From contig DAOSEM010000011.1 of the NCBI GenBank assembly GCA_035363115.1, forward strand, positions 62,001-126,000: DNA of 64,000 bases, in the 5' to 3' direction. Below are positions 35,310-45,500 of this stretch, piece by piece; the first letter of the stretch is position 1; each line of letters opens with the position of its first letter. Position numbers and translations under genes: made by a program. The DNA comes from Syntrophales bacterium (lineage in GTDB: Bacteria; Desulfobacterota; Syntrophia; Syntrophales; PHBD01). The notes under the pieces were generated by a model that was not told the origin of the DNA, searched no databases, and saw only the letters and a list, made by a program, of their open reading frames with translations.

Positions 35310-36647
35310 TCAATCGCGGTCGAGCCAGATCTTCATCTCCCTGGCCTGCCGGGTCAGCTCGTCCCGGAACGAGGGGTGGGCGATGCCGATCAGGGCCTCC
35401 GCCCGCTGCCAGGTCGATTTCCCCTTGAGCTGCACGATGCCATACTCCGTGGCGACGTACTGCACGCAGGAGCGGGGAACGGTGACAATGGATCCGAGTT
35501 TGAGCGTCGGGACGATGCGGGAATGGATGTTGCCCTTCTTGTCTGTGAAGGTAGAGCTCAAGGCGATGATCCCCTTCCCGCCCCGGGAATTGAAGGCCCC
35601 GAAAATGAAATCGAATTGGCCGCCCGTACCGGAGATATGGACGGTACCCGCCGACTCGGAACAGACCTGGCTGAACAGGTCGACCTCGATGGCGTTGTTG
35701 ATGGCGACGACCTTGTCGTTGACCTGGATTACCCGCGGATCGTTCGTGTAGTTCACGGGATAGGAGGCACAGGCGGGATTGTTGTGGAGAAAGTTGTAAA
35801 GCTTCTTCGTTCCCATGGCGAAGGTGTAGACCATCTTGAAGCGGTCCGTCGTCTTCCGGTTGCCGGTGATCTTCCCGGTATTGTAGAGGTCCACCATGGA
35901 ATCCACGAGCATCTCCGTGTGAATGCCGAGGTCCGTGAGGCTGCTCTCGGCGATCATGGCACCGATGACGTTGGGCAGCCCGCCGATGCCGAGCTGCAGG
36001 CAGGCGCCGTCCTCGATTTCCTCCATGATGTGACGGGCGATCCGGATGTCCGTTTCCGTGGGGGGGGCGGGCGGAACTTCCATAATGGGTGGATTTTTCC
36101 CCTCCACGACGTAATCGACCCGCGACACGTGGACCGACTCCTGGTTGCCGCCCAGACAGAGTGGGATGTTCTCGTTGACTTCCACGACCACCTTCTTCGC
36201 CTTCGTGATGGCCGCCGAGGTGATGGAATTGCACATGCCGAAGTTGAAATACCCTTGCGCATCCATCGGCCTGGCGTTGACAAAGACGTAATCATAATCA
36301 CGGTACTTCCTGACGATTCTGGGTCCCTGATGGTAGGTCACGGGAATATAGCTGCAGAGCCCCTGCTGATGCAGTCTCCGGCCGACTCCGGACATATGCC
36401 AGTCGTCGTAGATGAAATGTTTTCGATGCGGGTCCGCCTCGATAAACTTGGGGACCTTGGTGATGCAGACGCCATTGATCCGCACGTCCGTCAACTCTTC
36501 CGCGCGCGCGGCGAGGGCTTCATCGAGCGATTCCGGCCGAAGGGTGAATTCCGCGAAGAAGATTTCATCTCCGGAATGGATCATGGCCGCCACCTCGGCG
36601 GCGGTTCTCAGCTTTTCCTGGTACTTTTTTCGGTTCAGTTCTTCCAT
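35310..36647 (-). CDS. 4-hydroxybutyrate CoA-transferase-like protein
   Basis: 445 residues, close in layout to the CoA-transferase at the left end of the window. It carries LGIGGLPNVIGAM, then LGIHTEM with the likely catalytic Glu, and YVATEYGIVQLKGK near the C-terminus. It would exchange CoA between an acyl-CoA and a short hydroxy or unsaturated acid. GGAAGGCCAGAACC precedes the ATG. A GntR/FadR-type regulator gene lies immediately upstream on the same strand, and the flavoprotein group lies beyond it. Confidence 0.9.
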   Translation of the reverse strand: MEELNRKKYQEKLRTAAEVAAMIHSGDEIFFAEFTLRPESLDEALAARAEELTDVRINGVCITKVPKFIEADPHRKHFIYDDWHMSGVGRRLHQQGLCSYIPVTYHQGPRIVRKYRDYDYVFVNARPMDAQGYFNFGMCNSITSAAITKAKKVVVEVNENIPLCLGGNQESVHVSRVDYVVEGKNPPIMEVPPAPPTETDIRIARHIMEEIEDGACLQLGIGGLPNVIGAMIAESSLTDLGIHTEMLVDSMVDLYNTGKITGNRKTTDRFKMVYTFAMGTKKLYNFLHNNPACASYPVNYTNDPRVIQVNDKVVAINNAIEVDLFSQVCSESAGTVHISGTGGQFDFIFGAFNSRGGKGIIALSSTFTDKKGNIHSRIVPTLKLGSIVTVPRSCVQYVATEYGIVQLKGKSTWQRAEALIGIAHPSFRDELTRQAREMKIWLDRD

Positions 36648-36939
36648 GGTTCTGGCCTTCCCTCTTCCAATTATTTATTCAAGTGGATGAAGACACAACG
36701 GGAGTGTGAGCTTCGGCCACTTGGTGGATTCATGTTCGCGAAAGCGGGGGTACGTCCGATTAAACGTGAATGAAACGTGAGGCTTCCGAAGGCAACGGGA
36801 TAACTCTTGAAGGAACGGTTGTCGGATTGGGAGTATAGGGACAATGAACCGGACAGTCAATAGGAATCGGGTGCGGGCGGGCATAGGAAGATTTCCCGGC
36901 CGCCGCGGAAAAACGTCCGATACAGCCGGGAAGCGGCCG

Positions 36940-37683
36940 CTACTGCCCGGCTTCCCGATCCGTCATGTTCAGCATGGATTTCAGGTGCCCGACGCCGTAT
37001 GCGATCAGCTCTCTCACCGCCTCGACCGCGGCCGGCGGGTCCTGGGCGGCGATGGCCTCGACGATCCTGCGATGCAGGGCGGCGACCTGCTTCATGAACG
37101 GGGCGTCGATGAAGGACTGGCGCGATATGTTGACGTAGACGTGCTTGAAGGAGTTCAACAGCAGCGGGTAGAAGAGATTGCCCGAGGCCATCGCCGCATG
37201 GTGGTGGAAGCGGAAATACAGGCCCGTGGTGGCGGCGACGTCGTTCATATCGATGGCGTCCCATTCCTCCAGGAGTTGATAAAAAGTCTGAAGCTGCTCC
37301 TCCGTCCGGTTCAGCGCCGCGAGACGGACCGTCTCGGACTCGAACAGGATGCGCATCTCCACCATGCTGTCCAGGAGCTTCGTCTCGAGGGTTCCCGAGT
37401 AGTAATTGATCAGCGTGTCGAGTATCGCCAGGGAGCCGTTGGTGCGGTAATCGTTGACCACCGTTCCCGCCCGGGGCTTCATTGTGACCAGTCCCCGCGC
37501 CTCCAGCTCCAGCAGGCCCTCGTGGACGACGGGGCGGCTGACGCCGAGAGCCTCCGCCAGTTCGCGCTCGGACAGCAGCTTCTGCCCCGCCTCGAGCTTG
37601 CCGGAGAGGATCAGCGACTCGAAGTGCTCGATGAACACCTCTTTCAGGCTCTTGGCTCGGATGGGCGCCAGCAGTTTCTTCAT
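36940..37683 (-). CDS. GntR family regulator with FCD domain
   Basis: 247 residues. The N-terminal GntR winged helix (about 8-75) contains LLSERELAEALGVSRPVVHEGLLELEARGL; the C-terminal FCD domain has RFHHHAAMASGN and LHRRIVEAIAAQD with His residues that often bind a metal. FadR-like members respond to organic acids or acyl-CoA. Position between the CoA-transferase and the flavoproteins suggests control of one or both. The ATG is chosen over a TTG two codons upstream. Confidence 0.9.
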   Translation of the reverse strand: MKKLLAPIRAKSLKEVFIEHFESLILSGKLEAGQKLLSERELAEALGVSRPVVHEGLLELEARGLVTMKPRAGTVVNDYRTNGSLAILDTLINYYSGTLETKLLDSMVEMRILFESETVRLAALNRTEEQLQTFYQLLEEWDAIDMNDVAATTGLYFRFHHHAAMASGNLFYPLLLNSFKHVYVNISRQSFIDAPFMKQVAALHRRIVEAIAAQDPPAAVEAVRELIAYGVGHLKSMLNMTDREAGQ

Positions 37684-37877
37684 GGACAAGACGATTCACC
37701 CGAAAAACGGCGTGCCGGAGCGTTTGATCGTCCGGCTCGCAGGAAACCGGGCCGCCGGATCCGCCTGGGACCCGGCGACCGGAAACGAGTCGGTCGCGGA
37801 TATCCGCATATAGTGCGCATGGCTGGTCTTTATCAAAAAAACGTCCCGATTTCCCGGGGAAAAACGGTTCCAGCCTC

Positions 37878-38087
37878 TCAGCCCTGCGGGTTCTTCTTTT
37901 TTCTCCAGCTTGTCAGGAGACCGATCCAGGCCTTGACGTCCGTCAGGTAAGCAACCCGGTCGCTGATGATCGACAGGGACTTGACCGTCTTGCGGACCTC
38001 CCACAGCGTCATGGTGAGAACCGCCAGTGCGACTATCAGCATCACGGCGACACCCATCCAGAAAAACGGCAATATCTGCTCCGCCAT
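37878..38087 (-). CDS. Small membrane protein with amphipathic tail
   Basis: 69 residues: one transmembrane helix (about 7-28), then a helix LWEVRKTVKSLSIISDRVAYL similar in pattern to DUF948-type proteins, and a basic end WRKKKNPQG. AAAGGTGG precedes the ATG; a longer in-frame reading adds 13 residues without a better site. It is the last gene of the flavoprotein group and sits 87 bases after the 49-residue protein. Confidence 0.65.
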   Translation of the reverse strand: MAEQILPFFWMGVAVMLIVALAVLTMTLWEVRKTVKSLSIISDRVAYLTDVKAWIGLLTSWRKKKNPQG

Positions 38088-38174
38088 CCGTTCCACCTTT
38101 CTTGAAAAAAGGAAGGGTCGCCGCACTCCGGAGAAACCGGTGCGGCGCCCGCTTCCGTTGCGATCCCCGTCCCC

Positions 38175-38324
38175 CTACACCATGTAGCGCCCCGGCAGCG
38201 TGTGCGCCTGCTTGAGCAGGTATCGGAGCTGCTGCTTCTTGTGGGGAGGCAGCAAGAAATAGAAGACGATTCCCAGCACCACAATCGCCGTCATGATCAG
38301 GCCGAACTTCTTTTTCTTGGTCAT
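38175..38324 (-). CDS. 49-residue membrane protein paired with flavoprotein 1
   Basis: Starts MTKKKKFGLIMTAIVVLGIV, one transmembrane helix, then PPHKKQQLRYLLKQ and ends PGRYMV. AAAGGAG lies at good spacing before the ATG, and the gene begins 21 bases after the flavoprotein stop. The same plan (Lys-rich start, one helix, P-x-KK-x-x-L repeat, RY near the end) appears in the 44-residue protein after flavoprotein 2. This points to a subunit or anchor for each flavoprotein; no known family comes to mind. Confidence 0.75.
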   Translation of the reverse strand: MTKKKKFGLIMTAIVVLGIVFYFLLPPHKKQQLRYLLKQAHTLPGRYMV

Positions 38325-38345
38325 CGGAATGCTCCTTTCAGCGTC

Positions 38346-39854
38346 TTATAATCTCTCGTGTTTCACGATCTGGTTGAAGGCGATGTAGCCGGAGGCCACC
38401 GTTGTGGGAACGCCACCGCCTGGATGGGTCCCCGATCCCGCCAGGTACAGCCCGTCAATGCACTTGGACTTGGAGGAGGGGCGGAAGACCGCCTGGTGCG
38501 TGGCATCCTGGTGGAAGCAGTAGATCGACCCCTCGGGCAGGTTCAGGCTCCGCTCGTAGTCCTTCGGCGAGGCGGCGATCGCATGAACAATGTGCCCCTT
38601 GAGCCCGGGCACCAGCTTCTCGGAGATATAGTCGAGATACTCTTCGACGAACTGGTCCTTGAAGGTGTCCCAGTCCGCTCCCTTCAGGTGATAGAAGGAT
38701 TCCGGGATCACGTTGATGACGTGGTGCCCCTCCGGGGCCAGGCTGTCGTCGGAATGCGAAGGCCAGCAGACGAGGCCGTAGTTCGTGCTCGCCGGCAGCA
38801 TCACGCCCGTTTCGACGTGGTTGGTCCAGAAATCGTTGACCTCCTGCATGGATACGGCGGTGAAGCTGTGGTGCGCGTCCAGCGGCGGCTTGCAGTCCAC
38901 GCCCACGTAGATCATGCAGAGCCCCTTGCCGTACCGGAGGCTCTTCACCCCGGAGCGGGTGAGCCAGGGCAGGTTCTCCTCCCCGATCAGGTCGAGGTAG
39001 AGCATCTTGGGGTTGATGTTGGAGACGACCATCCGGGAGCTGATTTCCCCGCCGTCGGCGAGGACGACGCCCTGGGCGCGGCCGTTGCGGACGATCACGC
39101 TCGTCACGCTGCTGTTCATGCGGATCTCGAGGCCGTCCTTTTGGCCGCACCGGAGCAGCGCCTCGGGGATGCGGATCATGCCGCCCCGGGGATACCAGAT
39201 GCCCCGGTGCTCGCTGTAAGGAATCATGCCGAAGGCCCCCGGGCAGAGGGCCGGGGGCATGCCCATGTAGAGCGACTGGTAGGCCATGGTCCGGAGGACC
39301 CGCTCGTCCTTGAAATACTTCTGGATGAGGTCCTGGTAGGTCGTCATGAAGGTGGGCAGGTAGCGAAGCAGCGCCGGGTTTTTCCGGATCATGCGGGCCA
39401 TGTCGCCCATCGTGTCGGCGGGGCTGCAGAGAATGGTGTCCAGGAGGACGTCCATCATGTCGCTGCAGTAATCGCAGAAGTCATACCAGCGCCGCCCGTC
39501 CTCCGGCGAAATGGAGGCGATCACCCTCCCCGTGGCCTCGATGGATTTCTCGATGGTGATGCGCTCGCCGTTGCGGTACATGACCGAGAACATGGGATCA
39601 CAGGGGACCAGCTCCACTTCCTGGTCGAAGCGGGTTCCCAGCTTCCGGAAAACCGTCTCGATGGGCTGCGTGATCTCCACGATGGAGGCCCCGACGTCGT
39701 GACGGTAGCCGTTCCGCTCAAAGGTGGAGCAGCATCCGCCGATGCGGTCGCTCTGTTCGAGGACCAGAACCTTCAATCCGTGATGCGCCAGGAGCGCCCC
39801 CGAGGAGAGGCCCCCCAGTCCGGCACCGATTACAATTGCGTCATAATCTGCCAT
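38346..39854 (-). CDS. Phytoene desaturase-like FAD oxidoreductase 1
   Basis: 502 residues. The N-terminal dinucleotide motif AIVIGAGLGGLSSGALLA is followed by KVLVLEQSDRIGGCCSTF; the C-terminal LAGSGTHPGGGVPTTVASG closes the FAD site. This is the COG1233 family (phytoene desaturases, retinol saturases and many unassigned oxidoreductases). No carotenoid genes are nearby, and an anaerobe may use it on another polyprenyl or lipid. The ATG chosen begins the canonical MADYDAIVIG. It is preceded by a 44-residue and followed by a 49-residue membrane protein gene. Confidence 0.88.
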   Translation of the reverse strand: MADYDAIVIGAGLGGLSSGALLAHHGLKVLVLEQSDRIGGCCSTFERNGYRHDVGASIVEITQPIETVFRKLGTRFDQEVELVPCDPMFSVMYRNGERITIEKSIEATGRVIASISPEDGRRWYDFCDYCSDMMDVLLDTILCSPADTMGDMARMIRKNPALLRYLPTFMTTYQDLIQKYFKDERVLRTMAYQSLYMGMPPALCPGAFGMIPYSEHRGIWYPRGGMIRIPEALLRCGQKDGLEIRMNSSVTSVIVRNGRAQGVVLADGGEISSRMVVSNINPKMLYLDLIGEENLPWLTRSGVKSLRYGKGLCMIYVGVDCKPPLDAHHSFTAVSMQEVNDFWTNHVETGVMLPASTNYGLVCWPSHSDDSLAPEGHHVINVIPESFYHLKGADWDTFKDQFVEEYLDYISEKLVPGLKGHIVHAIAASPKDYERSLNLPEGSIYCFHQDATHQAVFRPSSKSKCIDGLYLAGSGTHPGGGVPTTVASGYIAFNQIVKHERL

Positions 39855-39982
39855 AATGTCTGCAACTCCTTTCCAATAAGGTCTTGCACGGTCCTTCGGT
39901 CCCGCCTGCCGTGACATGCCTCATCCGGCGGCCGCGCCATGCGCGGCACAGGGAATCCCGCCGGGACGAAGGAGACCGCGTT

Positions 39983-40117
39983 TCATGCGTAGTAGCGAGG
40001 GATGAGAAATGGAACCTGCCGCAGGATCTCCTTGAGGAAGCGCTTTTTTCGCTCCGGCTGCTTCAGGTAGATGATCACGGCCAGGGCCACACCGGCGATC
40101 AGGAGCTTTTTCTTCAT
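39983..40117 (-). CDS. 44-residue membrane protein paired with flavoprotein 2
   Basis: Starts MKKKLLIAGVALAVIIYL, then KQPERKKRFLKEILRQ and ends IPRYYA. AGGAGGACGGCA precedes the ATG, and the gene begins 10 bases after the flavoprotein 2 stop. Length, topology and end motif match the 49-residue protein after flavoprotein 1, although identity is low. It is too small for most gene finders. Confidence 0.75.
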   Translation of the reverse strand: MKKKLLIAGVALAVIIYLKQPERKKRFLKEILRQVPFLIPRYYA

Positions 40118-40127
40118 TGCCGTCCTC

Positions 40128-41627
40128 CTATTCGTATTGTTGGATCAGATCGGCCGCGATCATCCCCGAGGCGATGGTCGTCGGTACGCCGCCTCCGGGG
40201 TGCGTGGAGGCGCCGACCAGGTACAGGCCCTTGATGCTCTTGGATTTCGCCGCGGGCCGGAAGGCGACACCGCTGGTGAGATCCTGCCGCAGGGCGTAGA
40301 TGGCCCCCTCGGGAGACAGCAGCCGCCGCTCGAAGTCGAGGGGGGTGGAAAGCTCGGCCACCTTGATGTGGTCGGCCAGGCCGGGGATGTAGCGGTCCGA
40401 CATGTACCGGATGATCTCCTCGGTCAGGGCGGACTTGCAGTCGTCCCAGCCGGTTCCCCGGAGCCGGTAGGGACCGGGCTGGAGGGTCAGGACGAGAACG
40501 TGGTGGCCCTCCGGGGCCAGTCCCGGATCGGAATGCGAGGTCCAGCTGACGATGCCGAAATGCTCGTTTCCGAAGCGGCCCTTCTTGTAGACGTTCCACC
40601 AGTAGTCGTTCAGCTCCTCCATCGGCCGGGTGATCAGGGTGTGATGCCCTTCCAGCGGCGGGGTGTAATTCACGCCGAGATACAGCATGGGCGTGGCCAT
40701 GGAGTACTCGTAACTCTTGATCCCCACGCGTGCCAGCCAGGGCAGTTGCTCCTCCCCGATCATCTCCAGGTAGAGCAGCTTGGCGTTGATGTCCGAGACC
40801 ACCAGGTCGGAGGTGATCTCGGTGCCGTCGGCCAGGACCACGCCCAGGGCGCGCCGGTTCCGGACGATCACGCTGTTCACGCGTGTCTTCAGGCGGACGG
40901 TCATGCCGTATTTCCCGCCGCAGCGCTCGAGGGCGCGGGGGATACCGATCATCCCCCCTTTGCTGTAGTAGATCCCCGCATGCTCCGACCATGGGACCAT
41001 GGCGATATAGCCCGGACAGGTGTTGGGCGGCAGGCCGCCGTAGAAGCTCTGGAACGCGATGGACTCCCGGATGCGCGGGTCCTTGAAGTACTTCTCGATC
41101 ACCCCCTGGTAGCTGCTCGCAAACATGGGGCCGTAGCGCAGGAGCTGCGGGGTCTTTCGGAACAGCCGGACCAGGTCGGCATTGGTGTTCGCCGGCGCCA
41201 GGAAGAATCCCTTCAGGGCGGCGTCGAGGAATCCCTGCATGTATTCGGCGTAGGAATGCCAGCCCTTGACGGCGCCGGGCGCGACGGCGCCGATGTTCTT
41301 CGCCGATTCCTCGCTGGAGATGGGGTATTTGAGACGGGTGCCGTCCTTGAGGATCACGTCGTAAACGGGATCGCAGGACACCAGGTCCACTTCCTTCGGC
41401 AGGGACGTGCCGAGGCGCTCGAAGCACCAGTTGATCACCTCGGCGTCTTCGATCAGGGATGCCCCCAGATCGAACCGGAAGCCGTCCTTTTCAAAGGTCG
41501 AACAGCAGCCCCCGATCATGCCGCTCTGTTCGACCACGAGCACCCTGCGGCCCTGCTTGGCAAGGAGCGCCCCCGCACTCAGGCCGCCGCACCCGGCGCC
41601 GATGACGATGACATCGTAATCCGCCAT
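40128..41627 (-). CDS. Phytoene desaturase-like FAD oxidoreductase 2
   Basis: 499 residues, a paralogue of the next flavoprotein gene downstream. It begins MADYDVIVIGAGCGGLSAG, has VLVVEQSGMIGGCCSTF, and ends with VGASTHPGGGVPTTIASG. AGGAGGCAATCAT precedes the ATG; a longer reading adds 43 residues and is unlikely. It is probably first in the operon flavoprotein 2 - 44 aa - flavoprotein 1 - 49 aa - 69 aa. Isomerase, desaturase or saturase activity on a polyprenyl-like substrate are all possible. Confidence 0.88.
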   Translation of the reverse strand: MADYDVIVIGAGCGGLSAGALLAKQGRRVLVVEQSGMIGGCCSTFEKDGFRFDLGASLIEDAEVINWCFERLGTSLPKEVDLVSCDPVYDVILKDGTRLKYPISSEESAKNIGAVAPGAVKGWHSYAEYMQGFLDAALKGFFLAPANTNADLVRLFRKTPQLLRYGPMFASSYQGVIEKYFKDPRIRESIAFQSFYGGLPPNTCPGYIAMVPWSEHAGIYYSKGGMIGIPRALERCGGKYGMTVRLKTRVNSVIVRNRRALGVVLADGTEITSDLVVSDINAKLLYLEMIGEEQLPWLARVGIKSYEYSMATPMLYLGVNYTPPLEGHHTLITRPMEELNDYWWNVYKKGRFGNEHFGIVSWTSHSDPGLAPEGHHVLVLTLQPGPYRLRGTGWDDCKSALTEEIIRYMSDRYIPGLADHIKVAELSTPLDFERRLLSPEGAIYALRQDLTSGVAFRPAAKSKSIKGLYLVGASTHPGGGVPTTIASGMIAADLIQQYE

Positions 41628-42101
41628 ATGATTGCCTCCTGTTGCGCTTTCAGTTCCTTGAACCGGTTCTGCAGCCCGGAGAGGGCCGGACCGGAGCCCC
41701 CATGACGGCCCGGCAGGATGTTTTTTTTCATCCTGGCCGTTAGTGCAGCCAGCCATCTGGTATTACCAACTGCCAACTACAGAAAGATCCGTTGCCGGTC
41801 AAGAGGTTTTTCACGGCATAAAATGATCTCCAATGATTTCCGATTGTTTCGCTCTGGAGGGAGTCTTCTCGGGATTTGTGCGGCGCGGCGGGTCCGGATG
41901 ATCCTTTAAGCCGTCCGGGATGAGGCATTCGTTCCTCTACGCGGAAAAACCGGATTACCGCGGGTTCTCCGTTAAAGTTATCGGGCCTCCGAGCCGAAAA
42001 GGGTAGCGGGACCATGACACGATCTTCGCCGGGAAAGACCGGCGAAGGGAAACAGCGAGCGCCGTGAGTCCCGACGATGAAGCGGGCAAGGGGAAACGGG
42101 A
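41628..42101. other. Intergenic region upstream of the flavoprotein operon
   Basis: This should hold the promoter of flavoprotein 2 (minus strand). I see no clear promoter pair, no strong palindrome and no credible gene. Open frames of about 60 codons lack ribosome sites. Confidence 0.5.
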
Positions 42102-42380
42102 ATGGCGGAGAAACCGGCAACCAGCGGGGCGTCCATCTGGAAAAACAGCATGGCCCGGATCAGGGACAGAGCCTGCAAGGGTGACGGCATCCGGGCGGGG
42201 ATCCTGTATCGGGACATGCACGGGAACGGGATTCCGGTCCGCGAGCACGAGGCTGAGCCCGACCTCCTCAGATGGGCTCTTCTTCAGAATATCAGGAAAA
42301 CCAACGGCTGGATCCGCAGGCTCGTGGAGATGCATCACAACGGGCCGAAACCGGGATCGATGAGGGGACTGCCTTTCTAA
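42102..42380 (+). CDS. Hypothetical 92-residue basic protein
   Basis: 92 residues rich in Arg, Asn and Met (WKNSMARIRDRACKGDG, LLRWALLQNIRKTNGW). No signal peptide, membrane helix or known motif. GGGGAAACGGGA lies before the ATG. It stands alone between the divergently arranged flavoprotein operon and the converging hybrid kinase. The regular charged helices favour a real gene but chance coding in GC-rich DNA is not excluded. Confidence 0.45.
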   Translation: MAEKPATSGASIWKNSMARIRDRACKGDGIRAGILYRDMHGNGIPVREHEAEPDLLRWALLQNIRKTNGWIRRLVEMHHNGPKPGSMRGLPF

Positions 42381-42502
42381 GCGCCATGAAGATTCTTTAC
42401 TACACCGTCATGTTCCTGCTGATTACGCTCTGATCCGGGGGCGCTGTACCGGCCTGAGAGGCGATATGCCCTGTACCGCCCGGCTGGAAGTGCACCCCGG
42501 CG

Positions 42503-45500
42503 TCACGCGGTCCGGTCCAACTCTCTCCTGACCGCCAGGCCGAGCTTCTCGACGACATAGGGCTTGCGTACATATTCGCCTGCGCCGAGGGCCCGGGCTT
42601 TGTTCACGCGATCCGTCTCCGAATAGCCGCTCACAATGATCGCCTTCTGCTTCGGGTGGATCTCCAGGATGTGGCGGTAGGTGTCCAGCCCGTCCATCCC
42701 CGGGTCCATGATCATGTCCAGGAGCACCAGGTCCGTCTTGTGTTCCCGCAGGTAGTCCACCGCTTCCTCCCCGCTGGAGACGATCTCCACCCGGTAACGG
42801 AGGCCCCGGAGCAGCTCCGCCGCCAGCTCCCGCTGCTCCCGGACATCGTCCACGACCAGGATCGACTCCTCCCGGCCCATGTATTCGGAAACGGGCGTGG
42901 ACACCGCCGCGGCCGGAATGTCCTCTCTTGTTACCGGGAAGTAGAGCGTGAAGGTGCTGCCTTTCCCCTCCTCGCTCAGGACGTTGATGTAGCCTTCGTG
43001 GTCCTTCACCGTGCCCCAGACCACCGACAGTCCCAGGCCTGTTCCGCTTCTCCCCATGACCTTCTTGGTATAGAACGGCTCGAAGATGTGCGGCAGGTCG
43101 GCGGCGGAGATACCCTCCCCGGCATCGGAGACGGTCAGCACCACGTAATCCCCTTCCCGGACCTCCTCGTATCCGTGAAGCGGCCCGTCCAGGTAATGAC
43201 TGGCCGTCCCGACCGTCAGCGGACCGCCTCCCGGCATGGCCTCGACGGCATTCGAGACGAGGTTGAACAGCGTCTTGGCAAGGTGTACCGACGACCCGGA
43301 GAGGTTCGGCAGATCCGGTTCGAGGTCGATGCGGAAACGAACGTCGGGGTGATAGGTGGCCAGTTTTTCGAACTCCGGGGAATTCTGAAAATCCATCACG
43401 ATCCGGTTCAGATTCAGGATCGCCTTCGCGGCCACACCTCTCCTCGCCAGGGTCAGGAGATCCTGGACGATCGCCGCGGCCCGGCCGCCGGCCTGCATGA
43501 TGTTCGTGAGGCGGGATCGGACCGGGCTGCCGGCCTCGATGCTGTTGAGGAGCAGTTCCGTGTACCCGATAACGACCCCCAGGGTGTTGTTCAGGTCGTG
43601 GGCGACACCGCCCGCGAGCTTCCCCAGGGCCTCCATCTTCTCGGCGCGGTTCAGCCGCTCCTCCAGCAGATGCTTCTCCTCCTCCACCCGCAGGCGTTCC
43701 GTGATGTCCCGGTCAAAGGCGATGGTAAGAAAATGGTCCTTGTAATCAAAAAAATTCGTGGTCACTTCGACGGGAAACAGCCTTCCGTCCTTCGTGCGGT
43801 GGCGCCCGTTGAACGTCATTCTGCCCAGGCGCCTGACGTCTATCTTGTGCTGCTCCCACCCCTCAACGGGAAAATCCGGGTCGATGTCGAACACCTTCAT
43901 CCCCAGTAGCTCTTCCCGGGTGTAGCCCATGGACATGCAGGCGGCCTCGTTCGCGTATTCGATGCCGCCGTCGTTCCCCACCAGGAGGGCGCTGTCGGGA
44001 GCGTTGTCCATTGCGAACTGCATCAGGAGAAGGGACTCCTCCGTTTTCTTGCGATCCGTGATGTCAATGACCTGGATGATGGTTCTCGCACTTCCCGTCG
44101 AATCGAGATACACGGAGCTCCGCACCTCGCCGACCCGTTCCGAGCCGTTTTTCTGCCGGAAGGAAAATTCGTAATGCGATGGGACCTCCTCGCCACGCTG
44201 ACGGCGCTGGTAACGCTCGGCGACAATGTGGATGCTTCCCTCCGTGAGTGGAAGGGTAAAAACATCCCCGATCAGTTCCTGTTCGGAATAGCCGGCGACG
44301 CGGCAGAACTCCTCGTTCACGTATACATAGCGAAAGGCGTCGTCGATGATGGCGATGCCCACCAGGGAATTCTCGACCACGGACCGGAACTTTTCCTCGC
44401 TTTCCCTCTGGGCTCTCTCTGCCTCGATCTTTTCCGTGACGTTCCGGTACATGCCGAGAAGGCACCGCTCACCGCCGATCGTGACAATGCGGCCGGTCAT
44501 CTCGCACGTGAAAATGGTCCCGTTCTTTCTGCGAAAGCGGTATTCCTGCGCCTGCAGCTCCTCATCGGAGCAAAGGCTCTCCAGTATGCGCTCACGGTCC
44601 GACGGGTCGATCCATACGGCGAGGTCAAAGGGGGTCCTGCCGATGGCTTCTACCCTGGCGTAACCGGTCTCCCTGGTGAACTCGTCGTTCACATCGACAT
44701 AGACGCTGTCACTGAGCCGGGTGATGGTCATGATGTCGGGACTCATCCGAAAGACACGGGCAAACTTCTCCTCGCTCTCCTGGAGAGCCTTTTCCGTCTC
44801 CTTGCGCTCGGTGATGTCCTGTATGACGAATACGATGCATTCCTCGCCCGTGATCCGGATGAAGCGTGCGGAAAAAGTGCCGATTCGCACCGTCCCGTCT
44901 TTGCGTCGGAACAGGAACTCGCGCTGCAGCACGTCTCGGCCGGCCTTCAATTCTTCCACAAGGAGCAATCGATCCGCCGGATCGTTCCAGAAATTGATCT
45001 CCAGGGAGGATCGTCCAAGGACTTCGTCCCGATCCCAGCCTGTGATCTCTTTAAAGCTGTCATTGGTTTCGAGGATTTGACCGTCTCTCAGGCGGGCGAT
45101 GGAGACGCCGTTTGGTAATATCATAAATATCTTCGTGAACTTATCCTCGGATTGGCGGAGTGATTCTTCCGCCTGCCTGCGCTCGGTGATATCCCGGATG
45201 ATCATGCTGGTTCTCTGCTGACCGCCGGCGTCGGTGAACATCGACGACGTTATCTCCGCGGGAAACGGGTCCCCTCCTGCACGAAGCATCGTGATCTCGG
45301 CGATGCCTCCGCCTTCGGACTTCCGTTTCTGCAGGGCTTCCTGCAGACGGGGGTCGGAGGTGTCCACCAGCCCTTCCCGCCCGAGGCTCCGGATGTCTTC
45401 CAGCGACCGGTTCAACATCCTGCAGGCAGCCGGGTTGGCGTCAAGGATGGATCCATCGGGACTGGTCAAAAGAATGGCATCCCTTGAATAATCGAACAGG

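Noticed and set aside
42387..42434. ATG-led 15-codon frame coding a hydrophobic peptide (MKILYYTVMFLLITL)
   Set aside because: Too short, with no clear ribosome site and no partner gene; it may be chance.
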